A stretch of 64,000 nt of DNA from Burkholderia lata (GTDB lineage Bacteria; Pseudomonadota; Gammaproteobacteria; Burkholderiales; Burkholderiaceae). Positions 25,894 to 35,552 of the stretch are shown in pieces; positions within the stretch are counted from its first letter, which is position 1; the number at the start of each line of letters is the position of its first letter. The stretch spans positions 1 to 64,000 of the forward strand of contig NZ_CABVQK010000023.1 in assembly GCF_902499335.1 (NCBI RefSeq). Direction: 5' to 3'. A program made the position numbers and the translations under genes. The notes beneath the pieces were generated by a model. The model was not told where the DNA came from. It made no database searches and worked only from the letters and a program-made list of their open reading frames with translations.

Positions 25894-27468
25894 TCACGCC
25901 TTCGCGGAAATGGCGCGGAGTTCCTCGAGATCGAGGTCGCGCGTCAGTTCGTGCAGCGTGTGCTCGTCGATGTCACCGGCGCGGTAGAGGCGCATGAGCT
26001 CGGCACGTGCCGCCGCGATCAGTTCCAGCACGGTATCCGAACGCGCATCGAGTTGGGACTTGTATTCGTCGGCGTGCCGCGCGTAGCGGGCCATGTCCTC
26101 GGCCTTGTGCTTGTGAATGTCCAGCAGCATCGGGTGAACGAGTTCGCCTGTCGCGTTGTATGCCCGTTTCGCCATCAACTCATACTGCACCTTGGCAATC
26201 ACGGCCTCCGCCTCGCTCATGCTCAGGCGAGGCTTGTCGCTTTCCGGCGCCGCGAGCCCCGTCCAGCGGATCACGGCGCCGAGCGACTGCCCCTGCACCA
26301 GCACGGTGGCGAGGATGACGGCAATGGCGGTGACGAGGATGAAATCGCGCCCCGGAAAACTGTCCGGCAAGCTGGCGGCGAGCGCCAGGGTGATCACCCC
26401 TCGCATGCCGGCCCAACTCAATACCGTGGCATCGGCAAGCCCGAGCGGATGGAAGCGGGTCACGCCCAACTTCCGTAGCAGGATGAGCGCGCCGTCCGAC
26501 ACATACACCCAGGCAAACCGCGCGAGGATCACGGAAAGAACGACGATCAGCACCGGTACGCCCATCTCCGCGAGCATCGTGTCGAGCCCGTCGCCGCGCT
26601 GGATCAACTCATGCAGCGACGATCCGATGATCAGGAAGACGAACGCCTCGAGAATGAAGATCGTGACTGTCCAGAAGCCCGTGCCGTACAGGCGCGCCGA
26701 CGCGTTGAGCACGCGATGCTGGAACCAGGCACAGATGAGCCCCGTGGTCACGGTGGCGATCACCCCCGAAACGTGGAAGCGCTCGGCCAGAAGATAGGAG
26801 CCCCACGCACATAGCGGGCTGGCGGCGATGACCAGGCTGTCTTCGTCGAGATGGCGCATCAGGAGCACCCAGGCGCCACCGACGAAGGCGCCGATCAGTA
26901 CGCCACCCAGCGCGAGCAGTGCGAAGCTGCCAAGGGCTTCGGCCGGACTGAACAGGCCCGTCACGCCCGCTGCCACCGCAAAGCGAAACAGCACGAGGCC
27001 CGTCGCATCGTTGAACAGGCTCTCTCCCTCCAGGAGGATCAGGAGGCGGCGCGGCAGTTTGACTTGCTGCAGCGCGGCGCGGGCCGAAACCGCATCCGGC
27101 GGCGCGACCAGTGCGCCCAGGGCCGCGCAAGCCGCCCAGGGCAGGGAGGGCACCAGCCAGTGGGTGACGAGGGCCACCACGACCGTGGTGAAGAGCACCG
27201 CACCAATCGCCAGTGCCCCGACGCCCAGCATGTGCCGGCGCAGATGGTCGAGTGAAATTCCCAGGGCGCTGTCCATCAGCAACGGGGGCAGAAAGATCAC
27301 CAGCACCAGTTCCGGATCGATATGCACCTCGGGCAGCCCGGGCAGAAAGGCGATGAAACCGCCGCCGATGATCAGTGCGACGGCGGGGGGGAGCCCGAGC
27401 TTATGCCCGACATAGTGCAAGACAAGGATCGCCAGTAGCAGCGCAATCATCAATTCGAAAATAGCCAT
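25894..27468 (-). CDS. CPA1-family Na+/H+ antiporter
   Basis: 524-aa polytopic membrane protein with about 12 helices, beginning MAIFELMIALLLAILVLHYV. Family motifs: FLPPLLMDSALG, LVAPPDAVSARAALQQVKLP, and LLEGESLFNDATGLVLF with the ND pair of the ion site. A cytoplasmic helical tail of about 100 residues ends the protein (AVIAKVQYELMAKRAYN onward). It exchanges Na+ or K+ for H+ at the inner membrane. It stands alone on the minus strand between pqi and the DUF3331 gene. Confidence 0.9.
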   Translation of the reverse strand: MAIFELMIALLLAILVLHYVGHKLGLPPAVALIIGGGFIAFLPGLPEVHIDPELVLVIFLPPLLMDSALGISLDHLRRHMLGVGALAIGAVLFTTVVVALVTHWLVPSLPWAACAALGALVAPPDAVSARAALQQVKLPRRLLILLEGESLFNDATGLVLFRFAVAAGVTGLFSPAEALGSFALLALGGVLIGAFVGGAWVLLMRHLDEDSLVIAASPLCAWGSYLLAERFHVSGVIATVTTGLICAWFQHRVLNASARLYGTGFWTVTIFILEAFVFLIIGSSLHELIQRGDGLDTMLAEMGVPVLIVVLSVILARFAWVYVSDGALILLRKLGVTRFHPLGLADATVLSWAGMRGVITLALAASLPDSFPGRDFILVTAIAVILATVLVQGQSLGAVIRWTGLAAPESDKPRLSMSEAEAVIAKVQYELMAKRAYNATGELVHPMLLDIHKHKAEDMARYARHADEYKSQLDARSDTVLELIAAARAELMRLYRAGDIDEHTLHELTRDLDLEELRAISAKA

Positions 27469-27606
27469 GGTGATGGTTTTGTTGTCAGAGCTTCAGTGGT
27501 GAGCTGCCCATGCGCGCTTCAGCCGGACGGAAGGCGCAATGCGGGGCCTGGTTTCCAGAAGCCGGACAGCTTCGGCGTCCGGCCGGGAGTTTGAAGCGAG
27601 CCCCGT

Positions 27607-28119
27607 CTATTTCGTGATCCGGGCAAAGTCGATGCTGGAGATGTGAAGCGCGAGTATCATCGCGGCCCAGTTCGTCGGGCGGCCATTCCGCACGCTTGGC
27701 CGAAAAATCTCGTCGCCCGGTTCGATAGGCATTCCACTCGCCGCACATAACCCTGTCCGTCGGGCATATCCTTTGTGCCAGGTTTGATAGCCATAATGTC
27801 CGCCCGTTGAATCCCGCCACGAAAGCACCACCGTGCTGGACGTCGGTTGATCAAGAATATCGATCGTTGCGCAGCACTTCGATCGATCGCCCGAAGTCGT
27901 TTTTCTACGTGAATCAACCGCGCAATCCTTGCGTGGCCGGTTGATTCGCGCGCCGTCGCTGCATGCGTTGAGTGAGTGCATCATGCGGCGCCAGCGTTCC
28001 TCCGGTTCGATTTCGTCGATCGGAATCGGCTTGACGCAGCCAATCCGTGAATCATCGCTTCTTTCCAGTTCGCGAGAATCGCCATCGATTGACGAAGAGA
28101 CATTTCCATGACTTCTCAT
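27607..28119 (-). CDS. DUF3331 family protein
   Basis: 170 aa from the ATG at 28119 (MRSHGNVSS), preceded by GAGGTG; an ATG at 28140 would add seven residues. The C-terminal domain WRDSTGGHYGYQTWHKGYAR, then GLCAASGMPIEPGDEIFRPS matches a small family (DUF3331) frequent in Burkholderia and relatives. That family has a Cys-containing treble-clef-like segment and no known function. There is no signal peptide or membrane helix. No operon partners. Family recalled from motif pattern, moderately sure. Confidence 0.65.
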   Translation of the reverse strand: MRSHGNVSSSIDGDSRELERSDDSRIGCVKPIPIDEIEPEERWRRMMHSLNACSDGARINRPRKDCAVDSRRKTTSGDRSKCCATIDILDQPTSSTVVLSWRDSTGGHYGYQTWHKGYARRTGLCAASGMPIEPGDEIFRPSVRNGRPTNWAAMILALHISSIDFARITK

Positions 28120-28284
28120 TTCGCACCTCGCTGCGCGCATGCAGTTGATCAGATCTCTGGAAAAGAAGTTCTTCCGATAATTAAATCGAAAATCCGATTT
28201 TTATCGTGATTCAGGAAACAACCCGATTCAAAAACAAAGGAATCGCAGTGTGGCCGCACGCGTGCAATGCGCGTCGGCCTGTTC

Positions 28285-28548
28285 CTACAAGCCGGTTCCG
28301 CGCGCCAGTCTGACGAGGTCGATGACCGTCGCGACCAGCGCGGCCAGCAACACGGCGGCGAGTATCAGATAGCTCGGCGTCTCGCGGATCACGCCGGCGA
28401 TCGGGTTGTCGGTCGCAGCAGACGAAACGGCGAGGATCAGGCCGTAGATGAGAAACCATCCGGTCGCGATCGTCAGCACGACAGCGGCGACCATCAGGAA
28501 GCCGATGATCCGTGCCACGCGCCGCCGCGATCCATGGCGCGTGTTCAC
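28285..28548 (-). CDS. Small two-helix membrane protein coupled to the response regulator
   Basis: 87 aa starting at the GTG at 28548, which overlaps the stop of the regulator gene (GTGA). A basic N-terminus (NTRHGSRRRVARI) is followed by two hydrophobic helices: IGFLMVAAVVLTIATGWFLI, then YLILAAVLLAALVATVIDLV. The family is not recognised. Its coupling to the last regulatory gene of the RND efflux locus suggests an accessory role, perhaps in sensing or pump function; that is inference. Confidence 0.65.
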   Translation of the reverse strand: MNTRHGSRRRVARIIGFLMVAAVVLTIATGWFLIYGLILAVSSAATDNPIAGVIRETPSYLILAAVLLAALVATVIDLVRLARGTGL

Positions 28549-29234
28549 TGGGTGCTGCGCAGCCGGTAGCCGACGCCGCGCATCACCTCCGGCATCCCGG
28601 ACGCGCCCGCGCATTCGAGCTTCTTGCGCAGCCGGCTGATATGGCTGTCGACGGTACGCTCCAGTGCATCGATGTCGGCGAGGCAGGCGTCGATCAGTTC
28701 GCTGCGCGTGAACACGCGGTTCGGCGAGCCGGCCAGGTGCGCGAGCAGCCGGAATTCGGTCAACGTCAGCGAGATGCTGGTTTCTCCGGTGTCCGTGCGG
28801 ACCGTGGTCAGGTAGCTTTGCGTGTCGATTTCAAGGTTGCCGACCTTGATGAAGCGTCCCGAGGCGGCCGTTTCGAACCGGCGCAGGATTGCACGGATGC
28901 GCGCGACCACCTCGGCCGGATTGAACGGCTTCGTGATGTAGTCGTCCGCACCGAAACGCAGCCCCTGCAGGCGGTCGATCTCGCGGTCGAGCGCAGTGAT
29001 GATGACGATCGGCGTGTCGCCGCGGCGGCGCAGTTCGACCAGGACTTCCCAGCCGTCCTTCTTCGGCATCCTGACGTCGAGCAGGATCAGGTCGGGCTTC
29101 AGCACGGGCTGCACGTCGAGCACGGCCTGGCCGTGACCGACGCGGTAGGTACGAAAGCCGTCGTGGGCGAGGTAGGCGTCGAGTATTTCGGCGATCTCCG
29201 GATCGTCTTCGGCAATGAGTATCAGAGGGTTCAT
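28545..29234 (-). CDS. baeR: OmpR-family response regulator of the RND efflux locus (BaeR-like)
   Basis: 229 aa from the ATG at 29234 (MNPLILIAEDDPEIAEI). Receiver: acidic residues at 9-11, phospho-acceptor Asp at 53 (LLDVRMPKKDG), Lys in KPFNPAEVV. Winged helix: LTLTEFRLLAHLAGSPNRVF, then TVDSHISRLRKKLE and GVGYRL. It lies 113 bp after the outer-membrane channel gene on the same strand. The cognate kinase is probably the one at 35553-36692, so the two-component pair brackets the pump genes. The symbol is by similarity of arrangement and sequence type to BaeSR; orthology not tested. Confidence 0.85.
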   Translation of the reverse strand: MNPLILIAEDDPEIAEILDAYLAHDGFRTYRVGHGQAVLDVQPVLKPDLILLDVRMPKKDGWEVLVELRRRGDTPIVIITALDREIDRLQGLRFGADDYITKPFNPAEVVARIRAILRRFETAASGRFIKVGNLEIDTQSYLTTVRTDTGETSISLTLTEFRLLAHLAGSPNRVFTRSELIDACLADIDALERTVDSHISRLRKKLECAGASGMPEVMRGVGYRLRSTQ

Positions 29235-29347
29235 CGGGTTCACTGGAAGTGAGCGTGACCGGTAGGCGGGCCGGCGGCGCGGCACGTGCGCCGCCGGACT
29301 TCACCGTGCTTTCAGTCGTCGCGAACGGATCGGCGACGGCTCATGGC

Positions 29348-30790
29348 TCAGTTGTTCGCCACGTTGTTGGCGGGAGGCACGTCGGTGTCGGTCAGCCCGC
29401 CACCGAGCGCCTTGTAGAGCGCGACCGCGTTGCCCAGTTCGGCGTTGCGCAGATCCAGCAACGCCTGGCGCGCGGCATACAGCTGCCGCTGCGAGTCGAG
29501 CAGTTCCAGCCGATCCTCGATGCCGGCGCGATAGCGCAGGTTCACGAGATCGGTACGGCGCTCGGCGCTCTTGACGACCTTCGCTTGCGCATCGATCTGG
29601 CGGCTGAAGGTCTCGCGCCCGGCGAGGCCGTCGGCCACTTCGCGGAACGCGGTCTGGATCGAGCGTTCGTACTCGACGACCGCGCTGGACTTGCGCACTT
29701 CCGCGAGATTCAGCTCGGAGCGCAGCCGGCCGCCCTGGAAGATCGGCAGCGTGACCTGCGGCGCGAAGCTCCACACGCGCTGGCCGCCGTCGAACAGGCT
29801 GCCCAACCCCGGGCTGAGGAAGCCGATCGACGAGGTCAGCGACAGGCGCGGGAAGAACGCGGCGCGCGCCGCGCCGATGTCGGCGTTGGCGGCGACGAGG
29901 TTCTGCTCGGCCTGCTGGATGTCCGGCCGGCGGTACAGCAATTCCGACGGCAGCCCGGCCGGCAGTTGCGTCATCACCGGCTGGCGCTCCAGCGACAGCG
30001 GGTCGGGCAGGTTCTTCGGCAGGTCGGTGCCGACCAGCAGCCGCAGTGCGTTGCCCGCCTGCTCGACGGCGCGCGAACGCGCCTCGAGATCGGCGCTGGC
30101 GCTCGCGACCTGGCCTTCGGCCTGCGCGATGTCGACGCCGCTGGCCTGGTCGGCGAGCTTGAGGCGGCGCGCGAGGTCGAGCGACTGGCGCCAGTCGTTC
30201 AGCGTGCGTTCGGACAGCGCGCGCTGCTCCTGCGCGAGACGCTCGGCGAAATACGCGTTGGCCACGGAGCCGACGAGCGCGATCTGCACTGCCCGGCGGC
30301 CGTGATCGGTCGCGAGGTAGCGCGCGAACGCCGCATCGGACAGCGATTTCACGCGGCCGAACAGGTCGATCTCGAACGCGCTGAGGCCGATGTTCACGCC
30401 GTACTGGTTCTGCGTGTTTTCGAGCAACGGCGGGTTCGATTGCGAGTCGGCGGGCGTGCGCTGACGGGTGAAGCTTGCGCCGGCACCGATCGACGGCAGG
30501 CGCGCGGAACGCTGGATGCCGTACTGCGCTTCGGCAGCCTGCACATTCAGCGCGGCCAGGCGCAGGTCGCGGTTGTTCTCGAGCGCGAGCTCGATCAGGC
30601 GCTGCAGGCGACGGTCGCCGAACATCGTGCGCCAGCCGAGATCGGCCGCGTTCGCGTGCTGGTCGGCCGCGGCAGCGGTCGTATAGGCGGTCGGCACCGG
30701 CATCTCGGGCTTGACCAGCTTCGGCGCCATCGAGCACGCCGACAGCGCGAGCGCGGCGGAAACCGCGGCGGAAAGAATGAGTGATCGCAT
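29348..30790 (-). CDS. RND efflux outer-membrane lipoprotein, NodT/OprM family
   Basis: 480 aa from the ATG at 30790, 4 bp after the pump stop; an ATG at 30805 inside the pump gene is possible but less likely. A signal with lipobox ALSAC gives the lipidated Cys near 19. Two OEP repeats (NADLGWRTMFGDRRLQRLIE, then LYRRPDIQQAEQNLVAANAD) build the trimeric beta-barrel and alpha-tunnel. It forms the exit duct for the adaptor/pump pair just upstream. Length and motifs are typical of OprM. Confidence 0.92.
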   Translation of the reverse strand: MRSLILSAAVSAALALSACSMAPKLVKPEMPVPTAYTTAAAADQHANAADLGWRTMFGDRRLQRLIELALENNRDLRLAALNVQAAEAQYGIQRSARLPSIGAGASFTRQRTPADSQSNPPLLENTQNQYGVNIGLSAFEIDLFGRVKSLSDAAFARYLATDHGRRAVQIALVGSVANAYFAERLAQEQRALSERTLNDWRQSLDLARRLKLADQASGVDIAQAEGQVASASADLEARSRAVEQAGNALRLLVGTDLPKNLPDPLSLERQPVMTQLPAGLPSELLYRRPDIQQAEQNLVAANADIGAARAAFFPRLSLTSSIGFLSPGLGSLFDGGQRVWSFAPQVTLPIFQGGRLRSELNLAEVRKSSAVVEYERSIQTAFREVADGLAGRETFSRQIDAQAKVVKSAERRTDLVNLRYRAGIEDRLELLDSQRQLYAARQALLDLRNAELGNAVALYKALGGGLTDTDVPPANNVANN

Positions 30791-30794
30791 GGCA

Positions 30795-33700
30795 TCAACC
30801 TTCATGTTCGTGGGTCACGGTGGCGGGCTTCTTGCCGGATGCGCGCCATGCCGAGATGCGTTCCTGGATGCTCATCACGAACACGTAGAAAACCGGAACG
30901 AAGAAAATGGCCAGCACGGTGGCGGTCACCATGCCGCCGAACACGCCGGTGCCGATCGCGTGCTGCGTTTCGGCGCTCGCGCCGGTCGCGATCATCAGCG
31001 GTACGACGCCGAGGCCGAACGCGAGCGAGGTCATCAGGATCGGGCGCAGACGCAGCTTCGATGCCTGCACGGCCGACTCGATCAGCCCCATGCCTTCCTC
31101 GCGCAACTGCTTCGCGACCTCCACGATCAGGATTGCGTTCTTCGCAGACAGGCCGATCACGGTGATCATCCCGACCTTGAAGAACACGTCGTTCGGCATC
31201 CCGCGCAACATCACCGCGCCGAGTGCGCCGATCAGGCCGAGCGGCACCACCAGCATCACCGACAACGGAACCGCCCAGCTCTCGTAGAGCGCCGCGAGCA
31301 CCAGGAACACGACGACCATCGACAGCGCCATCAGCATCGGCGCCTGCGAAGCCGACTCACGCTCCTGCAGCGACTGGCCGGTCCACGCCACCGTGAAGCC
31401 CGGCGGCAGCTGCGCGGCCAGACGCTCCATTTCGACCATGGCCGCGCCGCTGGAGTAGCCGGGGGCCGAGCCGCCGGAGATACGTGCAGACGGATAACCC
31501 TGGAAGCGCACCAACTGCAGCGGGGTTTCCGACCAGACCGGGCGCACCACTTCGGACAGCGGCACCATGCCGCCGGTCGCGTTGCGCACGTAGAGCTTCA
31601 TCACGTTCTCGATCTGCATGCGTGCCGGGGCATCCGCCTGGATGATCACCTGCTGCATGCGGCCCGCGTTCGGGAAGTCGTTCACGTAGGTCGAGCCCAT
31701 CGCGGCCGACAGCGTGTCGCTGATGGTCGTGAACGACACGCCGAGCGCTTCGGCCTTCTCGCGGTCGATGTCCAGCTTCACGCTCGTGCCGGCCGGCAGG
31801 CTGTCCGGATAGACACCGGTCACCACCTTGCTTTGCGCGGCCAGTTCGAGCAGCTTGGCTTCAGCCGCCTTGAGCGCCGCGTAGCCCTGGTTCGCGCGAT
31901 CCTGCAGGCGCATCGTGAAGCCCGAGCTGGTACCCAGCCCGTCGATCGCGGGCGGCAACAGGCTCATGACCGTGCCTTCCGTCACGCCGCCCATCGCGGC
32001 CTGCGCGCGCATCGCTTCGTCCATCGCGGTTGCCCCTTCGCGCTTGTCCCAGTCCTTGAGCACCGCGTAGTTCAGTGCCGCGTTGGAGCCGAGGCCGGAG
32101 AAGCCGTAGCCGATGATGGAGATGCTCGACTCGATGCCCGGACGCGATGCGAGGTGCTTCTCGAGGGTCTTGACCACGTCGCCGGTGCGCTCGACGGTCG
32201 AATCCGCCGGGAGCAGGAAGCCGGTCATGAAGTAGCCCTGGTCTTCCTCGGGCAGGAACGACGACGGCAGCATGCGGAAGCCGAACACCAGCGCGGTGGA
32301 AATCGCGACGAACAGCAGCATCACGCGGCCCGTGCGGCCGACCAGCTTGCCGACGCGCGTTTCGTACCAGTTCGTCATGCGGTCGAAGCGGCGGTTGAAC
32401 CAGCCGAAGAAGCCGCGCTTCTCGTGGTGGCCATGCTCGACCGGCTTGAGCATCGTCGCGCACAGGGCCGGCGTGAGCGTCAGCGCGAGCAGGGCCGAGA
32501 ACATGATCGACACGGCCATCGACATCGTGAACTGCTGATAGATCACGCCGACCGAACCGCTCGACATTGCCATCGGCAGGAACACGGCCGTCAGCACCAG
32601 CGTGATGCCGATGATTGCGCCGGTGATTTCCTTCATGGCCTTGATCGTCGCGTCCTTCGGCGACAGGCCTTCTTCCACCATCAGGCGTTCGACGTTCTCC
32701 ACGACGACGATCGCGTCGTCGACGATGATGCCGATCGCGAGCACCATGCCGAACATCGTCAGCACGTTGATCGAGAAGCCTGTCATCAGCATGACCGTGA
32801 AGGTGCCGAGCATCGCCACCGGCGCGACGATCGCCGGGATCAGCGTGTAGCGCACGTTCTGCAGGAACAGGTACATCACCAGGAACACGAGCACCATCGC
32901 TTCGATCAGCGTGTGGATCACCTTCTCGATCGAGATCTTCACGAACGGCGCGGTATCGAACGGGATCGAGTAGGTCATGCCGGCCGGCATCGTCTTGGCG
33001 ATCATGTCGAGCTGCTCGCGCACGGCCTCGGCGGTCTTCACCGCGTTGGCGCCCGGCGCCAGCTGCACACCGGCGAAGGTGGCGGGCTTGCCGTTTTCGC
33101 TGTTGACGAAGGTGAACGTCTGCGGGCCGAGTTCGACCCGTGCGACGTCGCCGAGCACGACCTTCGAGCCGTTCGCGTTCGCGCGCAGCACGATCTTCGC
33201 GAACTGCTCCGGCGTCGTGAGCTGGCCTTGCGCGGTGAGCGGCACCGTGACGCGCTGGCCCGGCAGCGCGGGCGCCGCACCGAGGCTGCCCGGGGCGATC
33301 TGCACGTTCTGCTGGCTGACGGCCGTCGTCAGGTCGTTCATCGACAGCCCGTAGGTGATCAGCTTCTGCGGATCGACCCAGATGCGCATCGCCTGTTCGG
33401 AGCCGAACAGTTGCACCTTGCCGACGCCTTCGACACGTCGCAGGTCCTCGACGACGTTGCGCGCCATGTAGTCGGCCAGCGCGTTTTCGTCATAGCGGCC
33501 GCTGTCCGACTTCAGGCCGACGAACAACAGGAAGCCCGTGGCGGCCGACTCCACGATCACGCCGTTTTGCCGCACGACGGGCGGCAGGCGCGGCTCGACC
33601 GACTTGAGCTTGTTCTGCACCTCGACCTGCGCCATCGCCGAATCGGTGCCGGGCTTGAAGGTCGCGGTGATCTTCGCCTGGCCGGAGGTATCCGACGCCG

Positions 33701-33938
33701 ATTCGAAGTACAGCAGGTTCCGGACGCCGGACAGCTCGCGCTCGATGAGGCTCAGCACGCTGTCGTTCATCGTCTGCGGCGTGGCGCCCGGGTAGGTGGC
33801 GGTAATGGTGACGGTCGGCGGCGCGACCGACGGATAGCGCGCGACCGGCAGTTCGGGGATGGCGATCAGACCCAGCAGGATGATGAAGAGGGCGATCACC
33901 CACGCGAAGATCGGGCGCCGGATGAAGAATTGGGACAT
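30795..33938 (-). CDS. HAE1-type RND multidrug efflux pump (AcrB/MexB-like)
   Basis: 1047-aa inner-membrane proton/drug antiporter. The N-terminus MSQFFIRRPIFAWVIALFII is diagnostic. The proton-relay pair DD is in IGIIVDDAIVVVENVE, with further relay regions near GVVPLMIATGASAE and VTATVLAIFFVPVFYV. Two large periplasmic loops form the porter domain. Position between adaptor (20 bp) and outer channel (4 bp) gives a classic tripartite operon. Several Burkholderia systems (AmrAB-OprA, BpeAB-OprB, CeoAB-OpcM) share this layout, and I cannot tell which, if any, this is. Confidence 0.94.
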   Translation of the reverse strand: MSQFFIRRPIFAWVIALFIILLGLIAIPELPVARYPSVAPPTVTITATYPGATPQTMNDSVLSLIERELSGVRNLLYFESASDTSGQAKITATFKPGTDSAMAQVEVQNKLKSVEPRLPPVVRQNGVIVESAATGFLLFVGLKSDSGRYDENALADYMARNVVEDLRRVEGVGKVQLFGSEQAMRIWVDPQKLITYGLSMNDLTTAVSQQNVQIAPGSLGAAPALPGQRVTVPLTAQGQLTTPEQFAKIVLRANANGSKVVLGDVARVELGPQTFTFVNSENGKPATFAGVQLAPGANAVKTAEAVREQLDMIAKTMPAGMTYSIPFDTAPFVKISIEKVIHTLIEAMVLVFLVMYLFLQNVRYTLIPAIVAPVAMLGTFTVMLMTGFSINVLTMFGMVLAIGIIVDDAIVVVENVERLMVEEGLSPKDATIKAMKEITGAIIGITLVLTAVFLPMAMSSGSVGVIYQQFTMSMAVSIMFSALLALTLTPALCATMLKPVEHGHHEKRGFFGWFNRRFDRMTNWYETRVGKLVGRTGRVMLLFVAISTALVFGFRMLPSSFLPEEDQGYFMTGFLLPADSTVERTGDVVKTLEKHLASRPGIESSISIIGYGFSGLGSNAALNYAVLKDWDKREGATAMDEAMRAQAAMGGVTEGTVMSLLPPAIDGLGTSSGFTMRLQDRANQGYAALKAAEAKLLELAAQSKVVTGVYPDSLPAGTSVKLDIDREKAEALGVSFTTISDTLSAAMGSTYVNDFPNAGRMQQVIIQADAPARMQIENVMKLYVRNATGGMVPLSEVVRPVWSETPLQLVRFQGYPSARISGGSAPGYSSGAAMVEMERLAAQLPPGFTVAWTGQSLQERESASQAPMLMALSMVVVFLVLAALYESWAVPLSVMLVVPLGLIGALGAVMLRGMPNDVFFKVGMITVIGLSAKNAILIVEVAKQLREEGMGLIESAVQASKLRLRPILMTSLAFGLGVVPLMIATGASAETQHAIGTGVFGGMVTATVLAIFFVPVFYVFVMSIQERISAWRASGKKPATVTHEHEG

Positions 33939-33958
33939 GACTGGATGCTCCCTGTGAC

Positions 33959-35116
33959 TCAGTGCGAGGAAGCGGTCTTGACCGCTTCAGGCGCTTTCCA
34001 TGCGGTCGCCGTCACGGTCGCGCCGTCGCTCAGGCGCTCCATGCCTTCGACGACGACCTTCTGGCCCGCCTGCAGACCCGACTTGATGCGGTAGCTGCGG
34101 TTCGTCAGCTCGCCCACTTCGACGGCCTTCAGGTGCGCCTGGCTTTTCGCGTCGAGCACCCAGACCTGCGGCTTGCCGCCCGCGCGGACGATCGCCTGTT
34201 GCGGCACGGTCAGCGCGTTGTCGTAGTGCCCACGCGGGATGCGGGCACGCACGTACATGCCCGGCAGCAGCTCGCGCTTCGGGTTGTCGACCAGCACGCG
34301 CAGCAGCACGTCGCCGGTGCCCGGGTCGACGTTGACGCCCGAGAACAGCATGCGGCCCTTCACGTCGTAGCGTTTGTCGTCGTCGCGCAGCACGTCGACC
34401 GGCAGCCCGTTGCCCGCGCCGTCCGGCTGGGCCGCGAGCGCCCCGCGCAGCGATTCGAGCGACGCGGCCGGCTGGCGCACGTCCACGTAGACCTGGTCGA
34501 TCTGCTGGATACGCGCCATCGGCTGGCTGTCGCTGCTCGCGACCAGCGCACCCTCGGTCACGAGGGCCTGGTCGATGCGGCCCGTGATCGGCGCCTCGAC
34601 GGTCGCGAACTTCAGGTCGAGCTGGCGTCGCGCGAGCGTCGCGCGGGCTTGCGCGACGTCGGCGGCAGCCTGGTCGCGTTGCGACACCGAGTCGTCGTAG
34701 ACCTGACGGCTGATCGCGTCGGCCTCGACCAGCGGCTTGAGCCGGGTGGTCTGCACCTTGGCCCGTGCGAGCGCGGCTTCCGCGCGTTGCAGGGCCGCCG
34801 CGGCCGTGTCCATGTCGGCCTTGAACGGCGCCGGGTTGATCTGGAACAGCGGCTGGCCGGCACGCACTTCCGTGCCCTGCTCGAACAGCCGTCGCTGCAC
34901 GATGCCGCTGACCTGCGGCCGGATCTCGGCGATCCGGACGGCCGCAACGCGGCCCGGCAGGTCTTCGGTCAGGTCGAGACGCGAGGCTGCCAGCGTCATC
35001 GCCGCAACCGGGGTGGCCGGCGCGGCGGCCTGCTGTTCGGAGGGCCCGCAGCCCGCCAGCATCGCCGCCACCAGCGCGCACACGGCGCCGTAGCAGGCTC
35101 GTTTCTGATTCTTCAT
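33959..35116 (-). CDS. RND efflux periplasmic adaptor lipoprotein (AcrA/MexA-like)
   Basis: 385 aa from the ATG at 35116, preceded by AAGGAG; the upstream ATG at 35140 has no such site. Lipobox LAGC gives Cys at 23. Lipoyl halves (AEIRPQVSGIVQRRLFEQGT and LKFATVEAPITGRIDQALVT) flank the alpha-hairpin (MDTAAAALQRAEAALARAK, then RQVYDDSVSQRDQAAADVAQ). It links the pump to the outer channel. First gene of the efflux operon. Confidence 0.93.
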   Translation of the reverse strand: MKNQKRACYGAVCALVAAMLAGCGPSEQQAAAPATPVAAMTLAASRLDLTEDLPGRVAAVRIAEIRPQVSGIVQRRLFEQGTEVRAGQPLFQINPAPFKADMDTAAAALQRAEAALARAKVQTTRLKPLVEADAISRQVYDDSVSQRDQAAADVAQARATLARRQLDLKFATVEAPITGRIDQALVTEGALVASSDSQPMARIQQIDQVYVDVRQPAASLESLRGALAAQPDGAGNGLPVDVLRDDDKRYDVKGRMLFSGVNVDPGTGDVLLRVLVDNPKRELLPGMYVRARIPRGHYDNALTVPQQAIVRAGGKPQVWVLDAKSQAHLKAVEVGELTNRSYRIKSGLQAGQKVVVEGMERLSDGATVTATAWKAPEAVKTASSH

Positions 35117-35552
35117 GTGGACTCCTTGGGACGCAGGCACCCATTGGCCCGCATTTTCGGTTCGCAGTGTGGATGCGCCCGATGGAGTTTTTTGTGCGGA
35201 AAGATGGAGGTTTGATGGAGGAGGCGAAAGAATCGCGAAAGGGGGATGCGAGGGCGGGTCGAGCCCCAGGATGGCGGGCTCGGGGACGACTGGGCGGTAT
35301 CCGGAAGCGGGATGGGTGGCACGGGGATCGCGGAATGTCGCAATCGTCTAATGAAACGCCGGTGGCCGTGCGTGCCATCTGCATGCCCGGGCCGGTGCCC
35401 GGGGGGATGCTATTGCGAGGTTCGCTTCGGTGAGGGCGGCGTGCGCATCGCGCGGGCCACGGGCGCCTCCTGTTCAGCGGTGGCGGGCGTGTGCGCCGCG
35501 CCGCGGGGCGGCAGGCCGGCCCACGGGGCGCGTCGACCGCTTGCCGCGAGGC
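35117..35552. promoter_or_regulatory. Upstream region of the RND efflux operon
   Basis: 435 bp between the end of the kinase gene and the adaptor start. No gene is supported. It probably carries the efflux promoter and regulator sites; I see no clear terminator or palindrome. Confidence 0.4.

Noticed and set aside
28183..28200. Small AT-rich hairpin AAATCG-AAAATC-CGATTT as a terminator
   Set aside because: A six-pair AT-rich stem with poor T-tails on the minus strand; too weak to assign to the efflux locus end.
30711..34094. A 1127-codon plus-strand open frame opposite the RND pump
   Set aside because: Extremely His/Arg/Asp-rich with no motif; a typical GC-rich antisense shadow of the pump gene.
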